The notes under the pieces are model-generated. The model saw only the letters and a list, made by a program, of their open reading frames with translations, ran no database searches and was not told the origin of the DNA. Positions 55,819-63,165 of a stretch of 64,000 nucleotides of DNA are shown here, piece after piece. Numbering within the stretch: the first letter of the stretch is position 1; every line of letters begins with the position of its first letter. The translations under genes and the position numbers were made by a program. Origin of the DNA: Kangiella koreensis DSM 16069 (GTDB taxonomy: Bacteria; Pseudomonadota; Gammaproteobacteria; Enterobacterales; Kangiellaceae); the NCBI RefSeq assembly GCF_000024085.1, contig NC_013166.1:2480001-2544000 (forward strand). The letters run 5' to 3'.

Positions 55819-55937
55819 AACAAGCCCTTATCATTCTACTGCTTCAGTTTTTATGCCCAATCTGAGTATAATGCGGCTCTAGCCCCATTAAATTCGATCT
55901 GTCTTTTGCAGATTGGTTACCAGCAAAGAATTAAATT

Positions 55938-56210
55938 ATGTGGATTAAAGTTGTACTTATTATATTGATGCTCGCCATATTATTCAGCCTTTTTAGAGGG
56001 TTGTTCTTTTTAGGCAAGGGCGACGAAGAATCAAGCAAAAAACTGGTTAAAGCTTTAAGCTGGCGAATCGGCCTATCTATCTTATTGTTTATCATTGTAA
56101 TTTTGCTACATTACTTTGGTGTGCTTGAGCTTAGAGAGAGCGTCCTGCCGGTTGAAACTTCACCCCAAGGAACGAGTAGTGAATCAATCAAACTCCCAAA
56201 AAGCTGGTAA
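55938..56210 (+). CDS. DUF2909 small membrane protein
   Basis: A 90-aa protein with two membrane segments (about 3-25 and 40-62) separated by a short charged loop (GKGDEESSKKLVKAL), matching DUF2909. Members are usually found beside cytochrome oxidase subunit III and surf1. Here it is divergent from surf1 across 119 bases. Its 3' end overlaps the next gene. Confidence 0.85.
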   Translation: MWIKVVLIILMLAILFSLFRGLFFLGKGDEESSKKLVKALSWRIGLSILLFIIVILLHYFGVLELRESVLPVETSPQGTSSESIKLPKSW

Positions 56211-57213
56211 ATATTGCAATCAGTGCGGACAAAAGAACTTTCGTCCGCAAAGAACCATCAAAGAACTGTTAGTCGAGTTTGTAGAAGATTGGCTGAACTA
56301 TGACTCGAAAGTTTTCAAAACCGCTCGCATGCTAATAAAGCCTGCCGCCTTATCTCGAGATTACTTCACCAACTCACACCATAAGAATCATTACGTCACC
56401 CCAATCAAGCTCTATCTGATCCTATCGATTATTTTCCTGATAATGACCAAGGCTGGCGGATTCACTCTCACTAATGTTCAGTTTGGCGGTGAAGAACTCA
56501 CTCCCGAGCAGCAAGTAGAGCTACAACAAGAACTTGCCGATGCAAGAGTACAATTAAGTGACAACGACAATATTAATCCACAAGTATTGAAGGCCATCGA
56601 AGAAGCTCAAAACAATTCAGCAGATAACAAGCCATTGGATCCATTTGAGCAAACTCTAAACTGTAAAGCTGAAGCCAAAGATATCTTTCATTTATGGCCA
56701 CAATGGCTTGACCAGGCTTTAGAGCAACGCATTGATAAGCTCTGTGATACTTACCACGACATCTCCTACTTACCAGAAGAAAAACAGAAAGCTGCACGTA
56801 GTGCTTTAGGGCTCTCAATTGTACAGAATATGATTGAAGTGATCCCACAAACAATGCTGTTTGCACTGCCGATTTTTGCGTTACTGTTGAGCCTGTTTTA
56901 TCTCTTCAAAAAGCGGCTGTACGTTGAACACCTGGTACTCTTAATTCACAGCCACAGTTTTATGTTTGCCATTATTTTGCTTTATCTGGGCTGGTCTCAA
57001 CTGGTCGGTTGGTTGCCTCAGCTACAAGTGCTGCATCTCGGCTGGTTTGTTTTCTTTGGATTAATACTCTATCTATTTTATGCGCAAAAGAATTTTTATC
57101 AGACCGGTTATTGGGCAACCAGCTGGCGCTTCCTGCTGTTTGGAATTCTCTACTTTATGATTTTCGGGTTTATGCTGATTGTGGCGTTACTGATTGGATT
57201 GATGTCGACTTAA
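56179..57213 (+). CDS. DUF3667 membrane protein with N-terminal zinc-ribbon motif
   Basis: The GTG at 56179 has an AAGGA ribosome site eight bases upstream and places a CNQCGQKN half zinc-ribbon close to the N-terminus, as in DUF3667 proteins. The frame could extend upstream to 56116 but with no support. A long cytosolic/periplasmic acidic section (about 100-215) lies between TM1 and four C-terminal membrane segments. The function is unknown. It overlaps the DUF2909 gene by 32 bases. Confidence 0.8.
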   Translation: MNQSNSQKAGKYCNQCGQKNFRPQRTIKELLVEFVEDWLNYDSKVFKTARMLIKPAALSRDYFTNSHHKNHYVTPIKLYLILSIIFLIMTKAGGFTLTNVQFGGEELTPEQQVELQQELADARVQLSDNDNINPQVLKAIEEAQNNSADNKPLDPFEQTLNCKAEAKDIFHLWPQWLDQALEQRIDKLCDTYHDISYLPEEKQKAARSALGLSIVQNMIEVIPQTMLFALPIFALLLSLFYLFKKRLYVEHLVLLIHSHSFMFAIILLYLGWSQLVGWLPQLQVLHLGWFVFFGLILYLFYAQKNFYQTGYWATSWRFLLFGILYFMIFGFMLIVALLIGLMST

Positions 57214-57226
57214 CCGACAGCGTTTA

Positions 57227-57940
57227 TCAATTGCCATAATAGCCTTTGACTAAGTGTTCCCAGTCACTTTCTTGCCAGTTGAAGTCTGAAAATTTTGAAA
57301 GTTCCTTTCTCAGCGAACGTTGCAGCCGCGCCAGATTAGTTTCCAGCTTGGTGCTTTTATTAGACATGAGTCGACCTTTATCAAAGTCGATCACCCAGAA
57401 CCTGCCTTGAGCGTCTAACAGAATATTATGAATGTTTAAGTCGGAATGATAGACACCCTTGTCGTGGAACTGCTTAACCAGCGCTCCTACTGCTTTCCAC
57501 TCATCAGCAGAAAGAGAACGCTGTCGCAAAACATGAAAAAGGTCTTGAGCGTTTTTTATCAGCCCAATAATGATCGATGCGCGGTAAGTAAAGCCATTTT
57601 TATCTACCATCAAAGCCACAGGCTCAGGAACTGGCAGTCCTTTTTTGTACATCTTTTTAAGTAAAGAAAGCTCACGATATGCTCGTGTTCTTTTTAAGCC
57701 TGTGAATAGATAAGAGTCCTCAACCCACTTCGATAGAATACCGCCCCGGTAGTATTTTCGAAGCACGAACTGCTCGTCCTGCTGTTGAAAAAACCAGGTG
57801 GTACTTCGTCCAGTTGAGTGTCCAATGATAGCTCCCTGCTCTGCTAATACTTTTGAGTCAAACCAGTCACTAGTAACTTTGTCGCGGTAGCGCTTGGTTG
57901 TCACCAGGAACCGATTTCTGTCAACTTGTTGAATTTTCAC
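57227..57940 (-). CDS. kdkA: 3-deoxy-D-manno-octulosonic acid kinase (KdkA)
   Basis: The 237-aa protein has the LPS-kinase (WaaP/Kdo kinase) fold: ATP Lys in FVLRKYYRGG near residue 61, catalytic loop GVYHSDLNIHNILL near 165, and metal-binding VIDFDKGR near 185. It phosphorylates Kdo in the inner core. It starts with GTG, and the start lies 30 bases from that of the divergent glycosyltransferase, so the two share LPS core synthesis. Confidence 0.92.
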   Translation of the reverse strand: MKIQQVDRNRFLVTTKRYRDKVTSDWFDSKVLAEQGAIIGHSTGRSTTWFFQQQDEQFVLRKYYRGGILSKWVEDSYLFTGLKRTRAYRELSLLKKMYKKGLPVPEPVALMVDKNGFTYRASIIIGLIKNAQDLFHVLRQRSLSADEWKAVGALVKQFHDKGVYHSDLNIHNILLDAQGRFWVIDFDKGRLMSNKSTKLETNLARLQRSLRKELSKFSDFNWQESDWEHLVKGYYGN

Positions 57941-57970
57941 AGAAACGTAAACGGGACTGATGGTTGGTTT

Positions 57971-59107
57971 ATGGCTTACTATACATTAAAATCGACGCAA
58001 GTCCCTAATTTTCAAGGTCATACTGTGTTAGAAAACTTTCCTCAGTCGCCACAAGCAATTTGCATTTTGCGCCTTTCAGCTATTGGCGATGTGTGTCATG
58101 CAGTATCGACCGTCCAAGCCATTCAACGACAATATCCCGAAGCATTGATCACCTGGGTTATTGGCAAAGTGGAGGCGCAGCTACTAAAGCATTTACCTGA
58201 CGTTGAATTTGTCATCTTCGATAAAAGTAAGGGCATTAAAGCGTATGCTGAGCTGCGTAATGCTATGAAGGGACGCGAATACGATATTTTGCTGCACATG
58301 CAACTGGCTTTACGTGCCAATCTTGCTGCTTACTTTATTCCTGCCAAGATAAAATTAGGCTTTGAGAAAAAACGCAGTAAAGAACTGCACTCGCTGTTTG
58401 TTAACGAGCATATTACCGACAGTAAAGGCATGCATGTATTGGAAGGCTTTCGAAATTTTGCCCGTGCTATTGGCGTGCCAGACAGTCAGCCCTTATGGAA
58501 TATCCCACTGCCGCACGAAGTCGAATTGTGGGCCGACAATCAATTGCCTCAGGAATCATTCATGGTGATATCACCTGGCGCCAGCAAAGCGGAGCGAAAC
58601 TGGCTCGCAGCCCGATACGCTAAAGTCGCAGATTATTGTCACGCCAAAGGTTTCACTATAGTTATGACCGGTGGGCCAAGTGCTATGGAACGCTCGCTGG
58701 GAGATAGTATTTTAAGCCACACCAAATCTCCTATCATTGATTTAATAGGCAATACCAATTTAAAGCAATTATTGGCGGTTTTGAAAGCTGCCAAATTTGT
58801 TATCGCTCCGGACTCAGGCCCTGCACACATGGCTGTCACACAAGGTACGCCTGTGATTGGTCTGTACGCACATAGCAACCCGCAACGAACCGGGCCCTAT
58901 TTATATTTAGACTATGTTGCCGATGCTTATACCGCATCAGCAACACAGCAACTCAATTGCTCGGTCAACGAACTGCCATGGGGTTATCGATTGAAAGGCG
59001 ACAACCTGATGCAACAGATTACTGTTGAACAGGTAACCCACTTAATTGACCAGGTGATGCAAGACTTTCTAAATGAAAATATTGTAGACCAGAATAGTGG
59101 CCAATAA
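57971..59107 (+). CDS. Glycosyltransferase family 9 (LPS heptosyltransferase-like)
   Basis: The ATG at 57971 gives 378 aa. The frame opens at 57926 with TTG codons lying within the kdkA start region, so that extension is unlikely. GT9 features are ICILRLSAIGDVCHAVSTVQAIQ near residue 37, VISPGASKAERNW near 203, and PDSGPAHMAVTQGTPVIGLYA near 290. It probably transfers heptose to the Kdo-containing core, in line with the neighbouring Kdo kinase; WaaC versus another subtype cannot be settled. The last 39 bases are overlapped on the opposite strand by a micropeptide gene. Confidence 0.88.
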   Translation: MAYYTLKSTQVPNFQGHTVLENFPQSPQAICILRLSAIGDVCHAVSTVQAIQRQYPEALITWVIGKVEAQLLKHLPDVEFVIFDKSKGIKAYAELRNAMKGREYDILLHMQLALRANLAAYFIPAKIKLGFEKKRSKELHSLFVNEHITDSKGMHVLEGFRNFARAIGVPDSQPLWNIPLPHEVELWADNQLPQESFMVISPGASKAERNWLAARYAKVADYCHAKGFTIVMTGGPSAMERSLGDSILSHTKSPIIDLIGNTNLKQLLAVLKAAKFVIAPDSGPAHMAVTQGTPVIGLYAHSNPQRTGPYLYLDYVADAYTASATQQLNCSVNELPWGYRLKGDNLMQQITVEQVTHLIDQVMQDFLNENIVDQNSGQ

Positions 59108-59197
59108 GACAGCAACTACACCCTGACAGACATTTAAAAACACATCTTCGGCATCATACTCATGCACATGTTTAGGCTTAACTATTTTAGTTTTCAT
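59069..59197 (-). CDS. 42-aa tail-anchored membrane micropeptide, paralogue of the one at 60142-60258
   Basis: Start ATG at 59197 is preceded by AAGGAGA at optimal spacing, and the stop TAG is at 59069-59071. The peptide has a hydrophilic N-terminus (MKTKIVKPKHVHEYDA), the motif EDVFLNVC, and one membrane segment of about 18 residues running to the last residue. The motif and layout match the second micropeptide (EDVFLDVC). It lies 187 bases after the winged-helix regulator on the same strand and overlaps the 3' end of the convergent heptosyltransferase. I recognise no family; the function is unknown. Confidence 0.7.
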   Translation of the reverse strand: MKTKIVKPKHVHEYDAEDVFLNVCQGVVAVLLATILVYNIFI

Positions 59198-59384
59198 GGA
59201 TTCTCCTTGCTTTCGCTGTTATCCAATGAGACTTCAGTATTTAACAAAAACTCAGCATTGTCCTGTCTGTTTCCCGAACTTTTTAACTGGCTTAAAAAGC
59301 AATGATTTAGATCAATGTTCAGAAATTTTAAGATGCTGTCGAACAGACTTTCTTCAGACTTCTGTGACAAAAACAAAACAACTG

Positions 59385-60044
59385 TTACACGAACAGTATA
59401 ATCATTACCTGCATTAGAATAGCTATCACTAGGATGAGTAAAAGAACTTTTAGTTTTTGGTTAAGTGAACGATGTGTTGTTATCTGATTCTTCTTTTTGT
59501 TTTCGTTAACAAAGAGCTCTATGTTAAGTAGCTTTAATTCAGAACTCTGAACAGGCCTTTTAACTTTTTTTTCGGCCCCTATACTGTTTTTCTTTCCGAT
59601 GCCTATGTTTGAGTATCCATTTTGCTCAAGCCCCATGCTAACGCCATGACTTTTTAAGCAATCATCATGACGCCTACCGTGACTAATCAGTGACGCTGAA
59701 TTCAGCACCTTATACGAAGGGTTGTTGTATAACATATACCCTTGCCGAGCTATTGTTTTCAGCTCTGGGCTACGATGCTCAGCCACCTGTCGGAAAGTTT
59801 TACGTAACTTGGAGATACTGCAGTAAATTGCATCATCACTAATTGAAACTCCATGCCAGACTTCCTCAAACAATGTATCTTTAGTGACAAGTTCTCCAGC
59901 ATGTTCATTCAGGCATACTAGTACTTGCATCACTTTTGGTTCCAGTTCAAATATCTTTTCATCAATCGATAGCTGGTTCAGGGCAGGGTCAACCTGCCAA
60001 TCGACCAGTTGGAAACCTCCAGAAAGGTGCTGTTGCATCGCCAT
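59385..60044 (-). CDS. Membrane-tethered winged-helix transcription regulator (CadC/ToxR-like DNA-binding domain, C-terminal TM)
   Basis: Residues about 10-108 form an OmpR/PhoB-type winged helix (FELEPKVMQVLVCLNEHAGELVTKDTLFEEVW, then KLRKTF and IARQGYML). A 90-residue hydrophilic linker follows, and the last 22 residues are a single membrane segment (LKVLLLILVIAIL and on), with nothing beyond it. So it lacks the sensory periplasmic domain of CadC or ToxR. The second ATG (60038) has an AAGGA at seven bases and may be the true start. It lies between two related micropeptides whose membrane segments are also at the extreme C-terminus. Inference: the signal is passed within the membrane by a partner protein. 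Confidence 0.85.
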   Translation of the reverse strand: MAMQQHLSGGFQLVDWQVDPALNQLSIDEKIFELEPKVMQVLVCLNEHAGELVTKDTLFEEVWHGVSISDDAIYCSISKLRKTFRQVAEHRSPELKTIARQGYMLYNNPSYKVLNSASLISHGRRHDDCLKSHGVSMGLEQNGYSNIGIGKKNSIGAEKKVKRPVQSSELKLLNIELFVNENKKKNQITTHRSLNQKLKVLLLILVIAILMQVMIILFV

Positions 60045-60141
60045 TTCCTTGTCTTTTGACGTGGGCCTGAATGTTTTGAGGGCTAGTATTACTCATTCCG
60101 ACAGGTTAGACCGTCAAAACAAAATAAAGTTATTTTTCGTA

Positions 60142-60258
60142 TCAAATGATACTAAAAATCAACATACCAACCAAAAGTAGTGCGATTATTACCCAGCAGA
60201 CGTCAAGAAAAACATCCTCCAGATCTAAGCGAAAGGTTTTTTTAGTATTAGTGTTCAT
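60142..60258 (-). CDS. 38-aa tail-anchored membrane micropeptide, paralogue of the one at 59069-59197
   Basis: ATG at 60258 is preceded by AAGGAGT at seven bases; the stop TGA is at 60144-60142. The peptide reads MNTNTKKTFRLD, then LEDVFLDVC, then a membrane segment to the C-terminus. Its centre matches the 42-aa peptide on the other side of the winged-helix gene. It lies 98 bases upstream of that regulator on the same strand and is likely expressed with it. No known family; too short for standard gene callers. Confidence 0.7.
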   Translation of the reverse strand: MNTNTKKTFRLDLEDVFLDVCWVIIALLLVGMLIFSII

Positions 60259-60486
60259 AATGGTACTCCTTGTACTAGGTTGTTAATAGCAAAATATGCT
60301 TGTTCTGTACCTATATGACACGACTTTTGAAAAAACTGTTGTGAGGAAATGTAACTAACTTTGTCTCTGTTGAAATAACTGTACCATTTTTGGGAAAGCG
60401 TAAAGAATGTATGCCAAATTATGTTTCTAGACACATATCTCAATAGATATTTCAGTAGCTTTTGCAGTTATTGGGAAGGAGTAAAG

Positions 60487-62082
60487 TTAAAAGCTGGTTG
60501 TTGCAGTAATACTAAAATCCCATTCGCTGAGATAATCAGAATTAACAGGCTTAGCAAAATTAATGTTCACCAGATTGCGGCCACTGGAACGTGAGAAGAA
60601 TAACCGTATACCCAACCCGACTGATATAAGAGTTCCCTCCTCCTGATTTGGATACAGAGTGTCACCTCTTGCCCTGCCTATATCCGTAAAAGCAGCAAAT
60701 CCAACATCAACCAATTTAAATAAATTAATTCCGGGATAATACCGCTTCTCAAGATTAACCAGATAAGCCTGGTCACCATGCTGATATTGCAGTGGGTAAC
60801 CCCTCAAACCAGACTCACCTCCAATTGATATAGGCCTATCTATGAAAGGATTCTCTGCTCCCCAAAATTGTAGCTTGCCATACCAAATTCGAGTATCAGA
60901 AGCATGGTGAAAATACTCATATCCCGCCGAATAGTAGTAAGTCGATTCAATCCCACCTTCAGGTTCAACACCATCACCGGTCAACCAGGAGGTATAAATA
61001 TGTTCATTATTGATTTGGTTTGTATATCGTGAAGACCAATACCAATGAAGAGCTTTCTGGTATTCGCTGTTGCTGGTATTAACACCTATTCTGAGGTTAT
61101 GACGCCAGCCCAATTGAACATCTTCAGTGCGACCTATCAAATAAAGGTTTTTTGTTTTTATAAAATTATCGTCAAGATACTCAACACCGAACCAGGGATA
61201 ACTAAAGTCTCGCTCTTCCGGAAGACCAATGGTCAATGGCAACTCCAGAAAGCTATCCTTACGCTGCGTGTAACCAAACTCATAGCGAATCGTTCGATCA
61301 TTGATCAAGCCTTCAGATACCCCATACGACCACTCAAAATGATCTATCTTATGCTCAAATACATTAACCTCTTCATCATTACTATAGATGGTATCATCAC
61401 GACGCTCGGTGTTGACGTATAGCTCAGCTCCCCACTCATCATCCAGAGTGTAAAAAGGCTTGCTTAAGCCGAGGGAATACTGCTCGCCATCCGAAGTGTC
61501 CGATAAAACCAAAGAGGCCTGGATATGGCTCTCGGTGGAAACCTGAGAGGATAGGACAAGCGAATAACCGCTGCGCTGCTGCTCCTTGAAATAGAGCATG
61601 GTAGCTCTAAGGCCGTGCCCCAGTAAGTTATCGTCTTCTATTCCGTAGGAATACTCGGTGACTCCCCCTTTGCGGCTGACATCAACTTTAGGCACAAGTG
61701 TCCAGTTTTCCCATGTGTTGACATCAATGATTATGCCGTCGCCACTTGCTGACTCTTTCCAGGTCACTCTGGCGTCACGTAAGAATGACTTTGACCTTAA
61801 TATTCTTTCTGCTTCATCAATGCTGCGCAGACTGATTGAGTCACCTTCTTTAAAAGGTAACAACCGACTAACCACATAGGGATAAGTATCAATGTGCAGT
61901 TTATCTGCGGTTTCATACAGCCAACCGGTGCGCTCTTCCTCACTAAAAATCGGATTGACCGTTATCCTGATTTTGTCAATTTTGACTTGCTCATCGGCTT
62001 GTCCAACAGCAGCAAAAACAGTCAGCAAGACTGCCAACATCATCAGGTTTGCCGTTGTAACCATTACCTTACAAGCCTTCAA
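60487..62082 (-). CDS. Omp85-superfamily outer-membrane protein (POTRA plus beta-barrel)
   Basis: A 531-aa protein with an N-terminal signal peptide (cleavage near GQA), one or two POTRA-like units (about 35-125, with GDSISLRSIDEAERILRSKSFLRDARV) and a 16-strand barrel. The conserved L6 motif appears as GGESGLRGYPLQY near residue 420. The C-terminal residue is Phe. It is shorter than BamA (one to two POTRAs rather than five), so a role in secretion or assembly of specific proteins is more likely. The TTG at 62082 has an AAGGGA site; an ATG 18 bases further in is the alternative. It has no obvious partner substrate next to it. Confidence 0.85.
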   Translation of the reverse strand: MKACKVMVTTANLMMLAVLLTVFAAVGQADEQVKIDKIRITVNPIFSEEERTGWLYETADKLHIDTYPYVVSRLLPFKEGDSISLRSIDEAERILRSKSFLRDARVTWKESASGDGIIIDVNTWENWTLVPKVDVSRKGGVTEYSYGIEDDNLLGHGLRATMLYFKEQQRSGYSLVLSSQVSTESHIQASLVLSDTSDGEQYSLGLSKPFYTLDDEWGAELYVNTERRDDTIYSNDEEVNVFEHKIDHFEWSYGVSEGLINDRTIRYEFGYTQRKDSFLELPLTIGLPEERDFSYPWFGVEYLDDNFIKTKNLYLIGRTEDVQLGWRHNLRIGVNTSNSEYQKALHWYWSSRYTNQINNEHIYTSWLTGDGVEPEGGIESTYYYSAGYEYFHHASDTRIWYGKLQFWGAENPFIDRPISIGGESGLRGYPLQYQHGDQAYLVNLEKRYYPGINLFKLVDVGFAAFTDIGRARGDTLYPNQEEGTLISVGLGIRLFFSRSSGRNLVNINFAKPVNSDYLSEWDFSITATTSF

Positions 62083-62223
62083 TATGAATCCCTTAGTTGT
62101 TTTATTATGACTAATCTTCTGCCACTAACTTCCATCATAGAATGACTTTTGGCAGATGTCATGCGTTGAATTTCGTGACAGTTTTCATAGAGTTAGCAAT
62201 GCAAATATGACTATCTATAACTG

Positions 62224-62252
62224 TTGACAAAGTATAGCTCTTTAACTAGCAT
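62224..62252 (+). promoter_or_regulatory. Predicted sigma70 promoter of the paralogous gene pair
   Basis: A perfect TTGACA (62224-62229) is followed after 17 bases by TAGCAT (62247-62252), about 120 bases before the ATG at 62373. Confidence 0.5.
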
Positions 62253-62372
62253 CACTTGCAAATGGAATTTTAAATGGTTACGGAAATACAGAAAGGACAC
62301 AGGTCTCATGATGAGCAAGTGGCTTTCTGTCATAAGTTTTACTAACCAAAAACCCAAGACAAGGAGAAAGTT

Positions 62373-63152
62373 ATGTCTGGAAGCAAAGAAGCCGTTGAAC
62401 TGGCTACCCACCTACCCGAAATCGGTTTTCCCGAATTCACCACCAAATTAGTCAGCGATGTTTTTGATACGTTAATCGCCTCTAATTTACGCCAAACTGA
62501 AGCCTACGTTGAGCTATTAAAACAAACGGGGAAATCATTACAGGCATTTATCAACGATACCAAGGATGACATCGATGGCAATATGCTGTTGCAGTTCCTA
62601 TCCAAAGTTGTTGGCGCCGACAATGATGGTAACCCAGTGGTTAAACCCGGTGGGACATTAACCCAAGCTCAAGCCTCTGACCTTAATAAGGCAGTCGAAG
62701 TCAAAGATGCAGGTATCGACTCTGATAACAAAGCGGTTACTCATGGTTCACTGGATGAGAGCAAGTTTCAGAAAATTCTGGATGCCGTTGCTAACCGTCT
62801 GGCAGCTGATAAATATACCCTTCTTAAAGAAATGGTTAAGCAAGGTCTACTACGCCTAGTCATTGAGCAGGGTGAAATTGAAACACGTCTTACATTCAAC
62901 ACTTACGGTTCATCCTACCTACAAAATCGTTCGACCGATTACAACCGTAAAGATTTTAACTTCCGAGCAAAAGCCAAAACCGGAGGACTCTTGTCAGGTT
63001 GGGTAAAAGCTTCTGCTTCAACCTCCTATAACAGCATTAAAGTATCGACAGCGACTAAAACTGATATTGATCGCTCAAGTAGTAGCGTGCAAATTTATGG
63101 TCGAGTTCACCTTAACTTTAAAACTGATTATTTACCATTAGACCAAGACTAA
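62373..63152 (+). CDS. Protein of unknown function, first of a paralogous pair
   Basis: The ATG is preceded by an AAGGAGA ribosome site. The 259-aa protein has no signal peptide or membrane segment. The N-terminal helical part contains IGFPEFTTKLVSDVFDTLIAS and a Gln nearby. A middle section (about 75-125) includes NDGNPVVKPGGTLTQAQASDLN. A helix-plus-strand region near 160-185 holds IEQGEIETRLTFNT. The C-terminal 70 residues are beta-rich and Ser/Thr-rich and end in a VQIYGRVHLNFKTDY strand. The next gene shares the GF-EF-KL-S-VFD and FTFNT motifs. I do not recognise the family; structural or assembly roles are possible but not shown. Confidence 0.75.
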   Translation: MSGSKEAVELATHLPEIGFPEFTTKLVSDVFDTLIASNLRQTEAYVELLKQTGKSLQAFINDTKDDIDGNMLLQFLSKVVGADNDGNPVVKPGGTLTQAQASDLNKAVEVKDAGIDSDNKAVTHGSLDESKFQKILDAVANRLAADKYTLLKEMVKQGLLRLVIEQGEIETRLTFNTYGSSYLQNRSTDYNRKDFNFRAKAKTGGLLSGWVKASASTSYNSIKVSTATKTDIDRSSSSVQIYGRVHLNFKTDYLPLDQD

Positions 63153-63165
63153 GCGGGAGCACATT

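Noticed and set aside
59194-59376. A 60-codon frame ending with ATGA at the start of the 42-aa micropeptide
   Set aside because: It begins with TTG and has no ribosome site. The ATGA overlap follows from the micropeptide's second codon beginning with A.
60255-60443. A 62-codon frame ending with ATGA at the start of the 38-aa micropeptide
   Set aside because: No support beyond being open. It does not resemble the 60-codon frame at the other micropeptide, so the parallel is coincidence.
62224-62451. A 75-codon frame upstream of the paralogous pair
   Set aside because: It overlaps the promoter and the start of the 62373 gene in another frame and has no ribosome site.
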